The notes beneath the pieces were generated by a model that saw nothing but the letters and a program-made list of their open reading frames with translations, was not told where the DNA came from and did no database searches. This document shows, piece after piece, positions 1-7,445 of a stretch of DNA of 15,146 nucleotides. The stretch comes from Coriobacteriia bacterium. Its GTDB lineage: Bacteria > Actinomycetota > Coriobacteriia > Anaerosomatales > PALSA-660. The first letter of the stretch is position 1; every line of letters starts with the position of its first letter. Location of the stretch: the NCBI GenBank assembly GCA_003133285.1, contig PKWR01000144.1, forward strand, positions 3,843 to 18,988, read 5' to 3'. Made by a program: the position numbers and the translations under genes.

Positions 1-354
1 CTGATGGAGATCGGTCAGCGCGAGATGACGATGGGCACAGAGGTCGTCGGCCGCACGGGAGCCGCTCTCGGCGAGATCGACGAGGCGGTCCATCGCACCG
101 CCGAGCTCGCCGACCGCATCGCCCAGTCGATGACCGACCAGCGCGAGCGCACCGCCGCCGTCGACCGCGCGATGCACGACATCGCGGCCGTCGTCGAGGA
201 GAACGCCGCGGCCGTCGAGGAGACCGCGGCAGCCGCCGAGCAGCAGACGGCCTGCATGGAGGAGATCTCGTCCTCCGCGCAGGACCTCGCAGACATGTCG
301 CACCGGCTCGAGGAGTCCGTACGCAAGCTGCGCCTCGAGGGCGACGAAGCGTGA
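1..354 (+). CDS. Methyl-accepting chemotaxis protein, C-terminal end (partial)
   Basis: This is the 3' end of a chemoreceptor whose beginning lies left of the window; the frame is open from base 1, so the internal ATG at 4 is not the start. The 117 visible residues are one long alpha-helical heptad pattern rich in Ala, Glu, Gln and Ser, typical of the membrane-proximal C-terminal helix of the MCP cytoplasmic hairpin. The segment EENAAAVEETAAAAEQQT contains the Ala/Glu pairs usual around adaptation sites modified by CheR and CheB. The signalling tip that binds CheA and CheW is not included. The stop codon overlaps the cheW start (GTGA), so receptor and adaptor are translationally coupled. No CheR-binding pentapeptide is seen at the C-terminus. 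The family assignment is firm; the ligand is unknown because the sensor domain is missing. Confidence 0.9.
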   Translation: MMEIGQREMTMGTEVVGRTGAALGEIDEAVHRTAELADRIAQSMTDQRERTAAVDRAMHDIAAVVEENAAAVEETAAAAEQQTACMEEISSSAQDLADMSHRLEESVRKLRLEGDEA

Positions 355-827
355 ACGGCCCCGGCCGCCAGTACGTGCTCTTCCGTGTGGGGTCAGAGGA
401 GTACGGACTCCCCATAGGGCACGTGAGCAGCATCATCCGGTACGAGACGGTGACGCCTGTCCCGCGGGCCCCCGTCTCGGTCCAGGGCGTGATCGACCTT
501 CGCGGTCGCGTCGTGCCCGTCGTCGATCTCGGCAAACGGCTCTTCGGCACGACGCTCGATCCCACGTCCCGCGCGCGCATCATCGTCACCGAGACGCCCG
601 CGGGCGCGGTCGGCCTGGCGGTGGACGCAGCCAGCGAGGTCGCCACGTTCGAGCCGGACCAGATGATGCCGGCGCCCGAGGCCGCACTGCCCCGCGAGTT
701 GGCCGACGCCTTCGAGGCGATCGTGCATCTCGACGGGCGACTGATCATCCTGCTCGACCTCGATCGCGTCCTGCCCCGTGCAGAATACGAGCTCGGCAGC
801 ACCGATACTTCGGAGGGGGACGCCTGA
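351..827 (+). CDS. cheW: Chemotaxis adaptor CheW
   Basis: CheW is the cytoplasmic SH3-like scaffold that links receptors to the kinase CheA. The 158-residue protein opens with YVLFRVGSEEYGLPIGHVSS, the usual first strands of the fold, followed by the conserved block VQGVIDLRGRVVPVVDLGKR (residues about 44-63) and a C-terminal LDGRLIILLDLDRVL strand. An acidic tail of about 15 residues follows the domain and is slightly longer than in many CheW proteins. The GTG start overlaps the MCP stop as GTGA. The stop overlaps the cheY start as TGATG. The position between receptor and cheY fits the role. Confidence 0.95.
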   Translation: MNGPGRQYVLFRVGSEEYGLPIGHVSSIIRYETVTPVPRAPVSVQGVIDLRGRVVPVVDLGKRLFGTTLDPTSRARIIVTETPAGAVGLAVDAASEVATFEPDQMMPAPEAALPRELADAFEAIVHLDGRLIILLDLDRVLPRAEYELGSTDTSEGDA

Positions 828-1198
828 TGTCGAGCACCATCCTGGTCGTGGACGATGCGGCTTTCATGCGCATGATGATCCGCGACATCCTCTCAAAGGA
901 GGGGTATCGCATCGAGGAGGCCGTCAACGGCCGCGACGCGGTCGACAAGTACGGCAGCGTCGCGCCCGACCTGGTCACGCTGGACATCACGATGCCCGTG
1001 ATGAACGGCATCGACACGCTCAAGGCGATCCGGGCGATGAACCCCGAGGCCCGCGTGCTGATGGTGAGCGCAATGGGGCAGCAGCAGATGATCGTCGAGG
1101 CGCTCGAGTCCGGCGCGATGGACTTCCTGGTCAAGCCCTTCCAGCCGACCAAGGTGCTCGAGACCGTCAAGAAGTGCCTCGCCGCCGACGCGCGCTGA
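827..1198 (+). CDS. cheY: Chemotaxis response regulator CheY
   Basis: A single-domain receiver of 123 residues that carries phosphate from CheA to the flagellar switch or another output. All catalytic positions are present: acidic pair D9/D10, phospho-acceptor D53 in LDITMP, the switch hydroxyl S81 in VSAM and K103 in KPF. There is no output domain. The MRMMIRDIL helix after the acidic pair is typical of CheY of CheC/CheD-containing bacteria. An SD-like GGAGGGGGA lies upstream of the ATG. The gene overlaps cheW by one base and is followed by cheB after a 16-base gap. In such systems CheC, CheX or FliY, rather than CheZ, usually dephosphorylates CheY; the CheC in this operon may not be able to (see cheC). 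Confidence 0.95.
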   Translation: MSSTILVVDDAAFMRMMIRDILSKEGYRIEEAVNGRDAVDKYGSVAPDLVTLDITMPVMNGIDTLKAIRAMNPEARVLMVSAMGQQQMIVEALESGAMDFLVKPFQPTKVLETVKKCLAADAR

Positions 1199-1214
1199 GC
1201 GGCGGTCCGAAGAG

Positions 1215-2270
1215 ATGGCAACCATCCGCGTCCTGGTCGTGGACGACTCGGCGCTCGTGCGCCAGATACTCACGCACGTCCTGGGCGACGCCGCCCGCAT
1301 CGAGGTCGTAGGCGTCGCGCGGAACGGCGTCGAGGCCGTCTCCGCGGTCAAGGCGCTCGATCCCGACGTGGTCACGCTCGATATCCAGATGCCCGAGATG
1401 GACGGCATGGAGGCGTTGCGCCTCATCGTGCGCGATTCCGATGCGCGCGTGGTCATGCTGACCTCGGTCGACGACCCGGAGACGACCTACCGCGCGCTGG
1501 AATCTGGCGCGACGGACTTCATCCTCAAACCGCGCGAGGGCCTCGCGACCTCCATCGACCGCCTCGGGATCGAACTCGTGCGGGCGATCCGGGCCGCCTA
1601 CGCGACCTCGCCCGAGAAGCGGACCAGGACCGCCCCTCCGGTCGCGGCCGCCACGCCTCACGAGGTCATGGCCGAGGGCGACCCCGATCGCATCGTCTGT
1701 ATCGCCTCCTCCACGGGGGGTCCGCTGGCCCTCGACCGTGTCTTTGCGGGACTGCAGACCGACGCCTCGGCGGCGTTCCTCGTCGTGCAGCACCTCCCGG
1801 TCGGCTTCGCCGTCTCGCTGGCTGCGCGCCTCATGAAGGTCGCCGGCTTCCCGGTCGAAGAAGCGAAGGACGGCATGCGCGTGCTCGCGGGCCACGGCTA
1901 CGTCGCCCCTCACGGCACACATATGCGCATCGTCGGCTCCACCGGGGCCCCGACGCGCATCGAGCTCGAGAAAGGCCCTTCCATACACGGTCTCATCCCC
2001 GCCGCCGACCCGCTCTTCGAGAGCGCGGCCGAGTGCTACGGCAACAAGGCGGTCGGCGTCGTGCTGACCGGAATGGGGTCGGACGCGGCCGTGGGACTGC
2101 TCGCGATCCGCGAGGCGGGAGGTCAGACGATCGCCCAGGACGAGGACACGTCGGTGGTGTGGGGGATGCCCGGCGCGGCGGTCAAGATCGGCGCGGCACA
2201 GTGCGTCGCTCCGATCGACCGCGTGGCCGTCGAGATCCGCCGCACGCTACGGAACGGGGGGAACGGATGA
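1215..2270 (+). CDS. cheB: Chemotaxis response regulator protein-glutamate methylesterase CheB
   Basis: CheB removes methyl groups from receptor glutamates and deamidates glutamines, giving adaptation. The 351-residue protein has an N-terminal receiver (about 4-120; D11/D12, phospho-acceptor D56 in LDIQMPEMDG) and a C-terminal methylesterase domain (about 155-345). The catalytic triad is visible: S166 in ASSTGGP, H193 in VQHLP and D290 in GMGSD. The motif GHGYVAPHGTHM is also typical of the family. The linker (about 125-155) is short and rich in Pro, Ala and Thr. The ATG at 1215 is close behind a purine run (GAAGAG), so the RBS is not ideal. The 3' end overlaps cheA as ATGA. No cheR is present in the window; it presumably lies elsewhere. 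Confidence 0.96.
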   Translation: MATIRVLVVDDSALVRQILTHVLGDAARIEVVGVARNGVEAVSAVKALDPDVVTLDIQMPEMDGMEALRLIVRDSDARVVMLTSVDDPETTYRALESGATDFILKPREGLATSIDRLGIELVRAIRAAYATSPEKRTRTAPPVAAATPHEVMAEGDPDRIVCIASSTGGPLALDRVFAGLQTDASAAFLVVQHLPVGFAVSLAARLMKVAGFPVEEAKDGMRVLAGHGYVAPHGTHMRIVGSTGAPTRIELEKGPSIHGLIPAADPLFESAAECYGNKAVGVVLTGMGSDAAVGLLAIREAGGQTIAQDEDTSVVWGMPGAAVKIGAAQCVAPIDRVAVEIRRTLRNGGNG

Positions 2271-4288
2271 GCGACGAACTCGATATGGGGGCGTACCGCC
2301 AGGTATTCCTCTCCGAGAGCGCGGAGTACCTCCAGGGCATCGTCGACGCGCTTCTCACGCTCGAATCCGACCCTGACGACCTCGAGCCCGTGGAGGCCGT
2401 CTTTCGCGCCGCGCACAGCCTCAAGGGCATGTCCGGGACGATGGGCTACGAGCAGACGGCCAGCCTGACGCACACCATGGAGAGCCTCATGGACACCGTG
2501 CGCAAGCGCGAGCAGCCGGTCACCGGCGACCTGATCGACGTCGTCCTGCGCGCGACCGATACCCTGCGCGACCTCATCAACTTCGAGGCCTCGGGCGGCG
2601 CAGAGGTCGATCCCGAACTCATGGTGCAGGAGCTTCGTGAGCACACCGAGGCGGCGCACGGCGGCGGTGCGACGCAGCGGGCGGCGGCCCCGCTCGCCGG
2701 GGAGCCTGTGGTCGCGGAGCCCGAGGGCGTCGTCACCCTCTCGGTCACCATCGAGGCCGCCTGCCAGCTCGCTGCGGTCCGCGCATACATGGTGCTCAAG
2801 CGCCTGCGCCAGCTCGGTGAGGTCGTCGGCACGAGCCCGTCGGAGTCCGATATCGACGAAGGCGAGTTCGACCGCACGTTCACGGTGAGCGTACGCACGG
2901 ACCGTCCCGGGGAGAAGCTCGCAGAAGCGGTCCGGGCGATCACCGAGGTGGAGTCGGCCAGCGTCGTGGAGCCTGAGGCGACGACAGCCGCCGATGCCGC
3001 GGGCGTCGCTGCGGCGCCAGCTGCGACCGATGCGCCCGGGGGAGCCCCGACGGAGGACGAACCCGACCGGGACGCCGCCTTCGGGAGAGCCGCCAAGGCG
3101 GTCCCCAAGCTCGCCGACACCCAGACCGTCCGCATCGCGCTCACGCACCTCGACACGATGGTCGACATCGTCGGCGAACTCGTGATCGCGCGCTCGCGTC
3201 TCGAGAACATCACGGACCGTATCGACGAACATGACCTCACGCAGGCAGTGGAGGAGGTCCATCGGATCTCGGCCGAGCTGCAGCGCGAGGTCATGCAGAC
3301 CCGCATGGTCCCGGTCGGCAACACGTTCAACCGCTTCCCGCGGATGGTGCGCGACCTCGCCCGCGACCTCGGCAAGGACGTCGCCTTCGAGGTCGACGGC
3401 GTGGATATCGAACTCGACCGGACCGTCCTGGACGAGATCGTCGAGCCCCTGGTGCACCTGCTCCGCAACTCGCTCGACCACGGCCTGGAGAACGCGGTCG
3501 ACCGCGTGGCGGCGGGCAAGCCCGAGCGCGGTCTCGTGCGCCTGTCGGCCGCCCGCGAGCGCGATCGAGTGCTGGTGTCCGTTGCCGACGACGGGCGCGG
3601 GATGGACGTCGAGCGCATCTGGCAGGCCGCGGTCGCCCGCGGGCTCGCCGAGGCCGCGGACCGCGACAGCATGAGCGACGACGACATCCTCCTCTTCACC
3701 TGCACGCCCGGGTTCTCCACCGCGGTGCAGGCGACGAAGGTCTCAGGCCGCGGCGTGGGCATGGATGTCGTACGAGCGAAGGTCGAACAGCTCGGGGGAT
3801 CGCTCGCCATACGCTCGCGTCCCGGACGCGGAACCGAGTTCGTTCTGTCCCTGCCGCTCACGCTTGCGATCATCCAGGCGCTTCTGGTGCGCAGCTCGGG
3901 ACACACCTATGCCATCCCGCTCGGCGCGGTCACCGAGGTGCTGGCCTACGACGACCTCCCCGTCGGGACGGTCGATCTGCACCCTGTGCTCACGCTGCGA
4001 GACGGCCGTGTGGTGCCGCTCGACACGCTCGATGCGGTGGTCGGGCTCGACGAGGAGCAGCGCTCGCCGATCCGGAGCCGCAACATCGTGCTGCTCGAGT
4101 GGGGCGATTCGGCGCGGGCCATCGGGGTCGACGGGCTGGTCGGTCGCCAGGAGATCGTGATCAAGCCGCTGTCGGGCATCTTCGCGGGTGTCAGCGGGCT
4201 GAGCGGCGCGACCGTACTCGGCGACGGGAGTGTCGCGCTCATCCTCGACCCGCGTGCCCTGTTCGCAACCGGGGAGGCTTCGCGATGA
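2267..4288 (+). CDS. cheA: Chemotaxis histidine kinase CheA
   Basis: This is the central kinase of the array. It autophosphorylates under receptor control and passes phosphate to CheY and CheB. The 673-residue protein has the full P1-P5 order. P1 Hpt has phospho-His H50 in AAHSLKGM. A P2-like CheY-binding domain spans about 154-235 (VRAYMVLKRLRQLGEVVG, of the Thermotoga type). An Ala/Pro-rich linker runs to about 280, followed by the P3 dimerisation helices (about 285-350). The P4 ATPase has an N box at 397-406 (HLLRNSLDHG), G1 DDGRGMD at 441 and G2 GRGVGMD at 494. P5 is a CheW-like domain (about 530-673). The start is the ATG at 2267, which overlaps the cheB stop (ATGA) and follows GGGGGGAA. 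The reading frame stays open for 78 codons upstream, but that stretch is cheB in another frame. The cheC start overlaps its stop. Confidence 0.96.
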   Translation: MSDELDMGAYRQVFLSESAEYLQGIVDALLTLESDPDDLEPVEAVFRAAHSLKGMSGTMGYEQTASLTHTMESLMDTVRKREQPVTGDLIDVVLRATDTLRDLINFEASGGAEVDPELMVQELREHTEAAHGGGATQRAAAPLAGEPVVAEPEGVVTLSVTIEAACQLAAVRAYMVLKRLRQLGEVVGTSPSESDIDEGEFDRTFTVSVRTDRPGEKLAEAVRAITEVESASVVEPEATTAADAAGVAAAPAATDAPGGAPTEDEPDRDAAFGRAAKAVPKLADTQTVRIALTHLDTMVDIVGELVIARSRLENITDRIDEHDLTQAVEEVHRISAELQREVMQTRMVPVGNTFNRFPRMVRDLARDLGKDVAFEVDGVDIELDRTVLDEIVEPLVHLLRNSLDHGLENAVDRVAAGKPERGLVRLSAARERDRVLVSVADDGRGMDVERIWQAAVARGLAEAADRDSMSDDDILLFTCTPGFSTAVQATKVSGRGVGMDVVRAKVEQLGGSLAIRSRPGRGTEFVLSLPLTLAIIQALLVRSSGHTYAIPLGAVTEVLAYDDLPVGTVDLHPVLTLRDGRVVPLDTLDAVVGLDEEQRSPIRSRNIVLLEWGDSARAIGVDGLVGRQEIVIKPLSGIFAGVSGLSGATVLGDGSVALILDPRALFATGEASR

Positions 4289-4896
4289 GGTTCAACACGT
4301 TGTCGGAGATGCAGATCGACGCGCTGCGCGAGACGGGAAGCATCGGGGCGGGGCACGCGGCGACCGCCCTCTCGCAACTCGTCGGTCACGCCATCTCGAT
4401 CGACGTCCCGACACTCGAGGTGCTCGACGTCGGTGAGGTGCCGGAGCTGTTCGGAGGGCCCGAGACGCTCGTGGCCGGTGTCCACGTCCGGCTTCTGGGC
4501 GACGTCGGTGGCAGCATGCTCTTCCTGGCCGAGCGCGCCTCGGCCCTCGCCCTCGTCGACCTGATGCACGCCCGCCCGGTCGGGACCGCCCGCGCCTTCA
4601 GCGCGGACGAGGAGGCGCTGGTCACGCACGTCGCCTCGATACTCATGTCCGCGTACCTGGCGGCGATCGGCCGCCTTGCGGACGTCAGCCTGCTGCCCGC
4701 GCGTCCCTCGTCGACGCTCGACATGGCGGGCGCCATCGTCCAGGCCGTCACCTCCGACGCCGCACTGCGCGCCGACGTGGCCCTGTTGCTCAAGACGCGC
4801 TTCTACGACGCGGACACGTCCGTCGACGCCTACCTGTTCTTCTTGCCCGACCCCGCCGGACTCGGCGTGCTCCTCGGGCGTCTGGGCGTCGCATGA
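4285..4896 (+). CDS. cheC: CheC-like protein with degenerate phosphatase sites
   Basis: A 203-residue member of the CheC/CheX/FliY phospho-CheY phosphatase family, assigned from the N-terminal block ETGSIGAGHAATALSQL, the pseudo-symmetric second half, and its position directly before cheD. Family knowledge: each CheC active site uses E-x2-N, usually in EIGNIGAGNAATAL and EVGNI...Y. Here the first site reads E16-T-G-S19, so Glu is kept and Asn is Ser, with a second conserved Asn replaced by H24. The second site reads H115-V-A-S118, so both Glu and Asn are lost. I infer weak or no phosphatase activity; a remaining role could be to bind and control CheD. The ATG at 4285 has the RBS GGGGAGG and overlaps the cheA stop as ATGA. 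The 3' end overlaps cheD as ATGA. Confidence 0.88.
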   Translation: MRFNTLSEMQIDALRETGSIGAGHAATALSQLVGHAISIDVPTLEVLDVGEVPELFGGPETLVAGVHVRLLGDVGGSMLFLAERASALALVDLMHARPVGTARAFSADEEALVTHVASILMSAYLAAIGRLADVSLLPARPSSTLDMAGAIVQAVTSDAALRADVALLLKTRFYDADTSVDAYLFFLPDPAGLGVLLGRLGVA

Positions 4897-5417
4897 GCGA
4901 AGCGTCCGCGCTGCTGCGCGATCTCGCGCAGGCTCTGGACCCGACCCACTTCATCGTGGGCGTCGGCGAGATCGCCTGCGCCCGCGAGCCGGAGGTGCTG
5001 GTGACGCAGGCGCTCGGATCGTGCGTCGGGGTCGCGCTGTGGGACCCCCGTCTGCGGATCGGGGGGCTGGCGCATGTGATGCTGCCCGCGGCGTCGTGCA
5101 GCGCCGCCACCGGCAAGCGCCACCGCTTCGCCGACATCGCGATCCCCGACCTGGTGGAGCGTATGGTCGACATGGGCGCCGGACCGCGCCGTATCGTCGC
5201 CAAACTGGCGGGCGGGGCGTCGATGTTCCGCGGGGAGTCGGGCATCGACACGATCGGTGACCGCAACGTCGCCGCGGTGCGGGACCAGCTGGAGCGCGCG
5301 GGCGTCCCCATCGTCGTCGAGGAGACGGGCGGCTCGCACGCCCGCACTATCGAACTATCCACCGCCACAGGTATCCTGCTCGTACGGAGCTACACCTACG
5401 GCATCCACGAGATCTGA
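4893..5417 (+). CDS. cheD: Chemoreceptor glutamine deamidase CheD
   Basis: CheD deamidates specific receptor glutamines and, in CheC-containing systems, exchanges between receptor and CheC as part of adaptation. The 174-residue protein carries the family catalytic elements: T38 and C44 in VTQALGSCVGVALWD, and H61 in LAHVMLP. The motif KLAGGASMF (about 108-116), the block IGDRNVAAV and the C-terminal R-S-Y-T-Y are further family features. The N-terminal extension of about 18 residues before FIVGVGE is longer than in Thermotoga CheD. The start overlaps the cheC stop as ATGA. The next gene starts 22 bases downstream, so the operon probably continues into the diguanylate cyclase. Confidence 0.94.
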   Translation: MSEASALLRDLAQALDPTHFIVGVGEIACAREPEVLVTQALGSCVGVALWDPRLRIGGLAHVMLPAASCSAATGKRHRFADIAIPDLVERMVDMGAGPRRIVAKLAGGASMFRGESGIDTIGDRNVAAVRDQLERAGVPIVVEETGGSHARTIELSTATGILLVRSYTYGIHEI

Positions 5418-5439
5418 ACGGCGACCGAGGGGACCGCTG

Positions 5440-6939
5440 ATGTCGCGAGCGAACGACCGCTCGAACGATCCCGTCGGTGGCGAACGCCCACGCCGGCCGC
5501 TCCGCGTCGCCATCGCCGGGGGTGATCTGCGTGCCGCCGCGATGCTGCGCCTGCTCGCCGAGGTGGAGAGCATCGACGTCGTGGCGCTGGCCGAGCCCCG
5601 GAGCGGCGCCGCGGGCGCCGTCGCCGCCCGCGAGCTGGGCATCTACACCTCCGAGGACATCGCGGATCTCGCGTCCGTGGACGACCTCGACGTCATCCTC
5701 GATCTCACCGACGACCCCCAGCTGCGCGCGCGGCTGATCGCCTACCGCCCGGCCGCCGTGGAGATCGTCGGTTCCAAGGGCGCCGACCTGATCCGTGACC
5801 TGCTCATGGCCAAGAAGCGCGGCGAGGAGCAGGAGCGGCTGCTGGCTGAGCTCGAGGTGGCCTACGAGAAGATGCGCGGGCACGAGAACATGCTGCAGGC
5901 GGGCACGGTGGCTCTGGAGCAGGCGAACGAGGAACTCGAGCGCCGGCTGTCCGAGATCTTCTTCACCCACGAGTTCTTCAAGGCGCTCACCTCCTTCACC
6001 ACCGTCGATGATGTGACATCGCTCGTGGTCGACGGCGCGAACGGCATCCTGGGCGCCGAGATCTCGTGCGTCTACCTGCTCGACACCGAGCACTGGGAGC
6101 TGCGGTACGCGGCCGCGCAGGGGCGCCCAGCGGACTACTTCGTCGAGGTCGTCCCGGTCGACACGACGATCCTGGGGCGCGCGTACCGGGACGGCGTTGC
6201 CGTGGAGGCCGACGCCTCCAGGATCCCCGGCTCGACGGGATGGTCGACCGAGTCCGAGGACCTGGCGTCCCATGCCGCGGTCTCGCTGCGCAGCGGCGAG
6301 CGGGTGGTCGGAGTCCTGGCGATCGGCTCTCACAACGCGCGCGACTTCACTCCGGCGGAGATGGAGCGCCTGCAGGTCATCGGCAACCAGAGCTCCTTGG
6401 CGCTCCAGAACGCGCTGCTCCACGAGGAGCTCGAGAGGCTGTCGGTGACCGACCGGCTCACGGAACTCTACAACCACGGGTACTTCATGCAGCACCTCGA
6501 GGAGGAGATCGGCCGCGCCCAGCGCTTCAACCACGTGATGTCGCTGATCATGATCGACATCGACGACTTCAAGTCGTTCAACGACACCTATGGGCACCCG
6601 CACGGCGACCGCGTCCTGCAGTCGGTGTCGATGACCATCGTGGGGATGCTGCGGGAGATCGACATCGCCGCCCGCTATGGCGGCGAGGAGTTCGTGATCG
6701 TCCTCCCCGAGACGGACCTCGAGGGAGCCCTCGCGGTCGCCGAGCGGATCCGCGCCGGCGTGGAGCGGTTGTCGTACGAGGGATTCGGTATCGAGGAGGA
6801 CGTCCACAAGACGATCTCCGTCGGCGTGGCCGCCTTCCCGACGCACGCCGAGACGGGAGCCGCGCTGATCGTGGCGGCGGACCAGGCGATGTACGATGCG
6901 AAACGGGGCGGCAAGAACGCCGTCAGGTGGCCTGCCTGA
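5440..6939 (+). CDS. Diguanylate cyclase with Rossmann-like and GAF sensor domains
   Basis: A cytoplasmic enzyme predicted to make the second messenger c-di-GMP from two GTP. The 499-residue protein has three parts. Residues about 22-125 form a Rossmann-like alpha/beta domain (RVAIAGGDLRAAAMLRLLAE, then VVALAEPRSG and DDLDVILDLTDDPQ) that looks like the nucleotide-binding half of Gfo/Idh-type or DapB-type dehydrogenases. A Glu/Leu-rich coiled coil spans about 126-175, followed by a GAF domain at about 183-330. The GGDEF domain (about 338-497) has an intact GGEEF active site at 414-418 and an inhibitory RxxD site (R405-D408) at the canonical five-residue spacing. The start is ATG 5440 behind CGAGGGGA; the frame is open further upstream, but that part lies inside cheD. 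No membrane segment is seen. The position 22 bases after cheD suggests co-transcription with chemotaxis genes. Confidence 0.9.
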   Translation: MSRANDRSNDPVGGERPRRPLRVAIAGGDLRAAAMLRLLAEVESIDVVALAEPRSGAAGAVAARELGIYTSEDIADLASVDDLDVILDLTDDPQLRARLIAYRPAAVEIVGSKGADLIRDLLMAKKRGEEQERLLAELEVAYEKMRGHENMLQAGTVALEQANEELERRLSEIFFTHEFFKALTSFTTVDDVTSLVVDGANGILGAEISCVYLLDTEHWELRYAAAQGRPADYFVEVVPVDTTILGRAYRDGVAVEADASRIPGSTGWSTESEDLASHAAVSLRSGERVVGVLAIGSHNARDFTPAEMERLQVIGNQSSLALQNALLHEELERLSVTDRLTELYNHGYFMQHLEEEIGRAQRFNHVMSLIMIDIDDFKSFNDTYGHPHGDRVLQSVSMTIVGMLREIDIAARYGGEEFVIVLPETDLEGALAVAERIRAGVERLSYEGFGIEEDVHKTISVGVAAFPTHAETGAALIVAADQAMYDAKRGGKNAVRWPA

Positions 6940-7066
6940 CGCGACGCCACTCGGCATCGTTCTTGCACCCTCGGTCATGGGAGGTTGTCCGCTCGGCGCG
7001 TAGCTGGCGCCGCCGACGGGTATCACAGCCTCGAGTGGTGACGATGCGACGCGGGAGTGGTGGCAG
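6940..7066 (+). other. Intergenic region with a GC-rich hairpin
   Basis: A 127-base gap between the cyclase and the next gene. It contains an inverted repeat CGGCGC (6995-7000) and GCGCCG (7008-7013) with a 7-base loop, not followed by a T run. It could be a weak terminator or a leader structure. I see no convincing promoter or riboswitch in it. Confidence 0.3.
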
Positions 7067-7402
7067 GTGAGCTTGGACAGAGCACTTCGAGGAATGCCGG
7101 GCGACCGCGCGACCGAGAATGCCGTCCGGGAAGTCCTCGAACTCATGTCCTCGCACGCGGGCGAGTCGCTCACTCCGGACCGCGTCGCCGACCGGCTCAA
7201 CCGGCCGGAGCACTCGGTCCAGGTGATACTATCCAGTCTGGCCGCGGGGTACATCCTCAAGGCCGATGAGGACGCGTATCGCTACGAGCGCGACCCCGTT
7301 GTGGAGCTGGACGTGCAGCGTTTCCTGCGCCGTTCCGGGCAGCACAGTCAGCTCGTTCAGGACAACCTGGCGAGGTTCCGCGACCGCTACGGGTACCGCT
7401 GA
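7067..7402 (+). CDS. Small winged-helix-like protein
   Basis: A 111-residue soluble protein that I do not recognise as a named family. Residues about 15-70 have the rhythm of a winged helix-turn-helix: helix AVREVLELMSSH, then LTPDRVADRLNRPEHSVQVILSSL as a plausible helix-turn-helix, and a short wing (GYILKADEDAYRYER). The C-terminal third is charged and helical (QRFLRRSGQH to RFRDRYGYR). The GTG start at 7067 has GGGAG nine bases upstream. It lies in the same direction as the flanking genes, 43 bases before the peptidoglycan-binding protein. It may be a small transcription factor or a helical partner protein; the winged-helix fold is inference from pattern only. Confidence 0.65.
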   Translation: MSLDRALRGMPGDRATENAVREVLELMSSHAGESLTPDRVADRLNRPEHSVQVILSSLAAGYILKADEDAYRYERDPVVELDVQRFLRRSGQHSQLVQDNLARFRDRYGYR

Positions 7403-7445
7403 CACTTCGGCGGTGTCCTTCCGTGACGCCGGCGAGAGGCCTTGA

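Noticed and set aside
2123..3906. Long - strand open frames opposite cheA
   Set aside because: High GC content produces long antisense frames; these have biased, low-complexity composition (Arg, Ser, Asp) and no family features, while the + strand encodes a complete CheA.
6940..7066. A possible c-di-GMP riboswitch after the diguanylate cyclase
   Set aside because: I could not find the conserved GEMM-type core or the expected helices; only one simple GC-rich hairpin is present.
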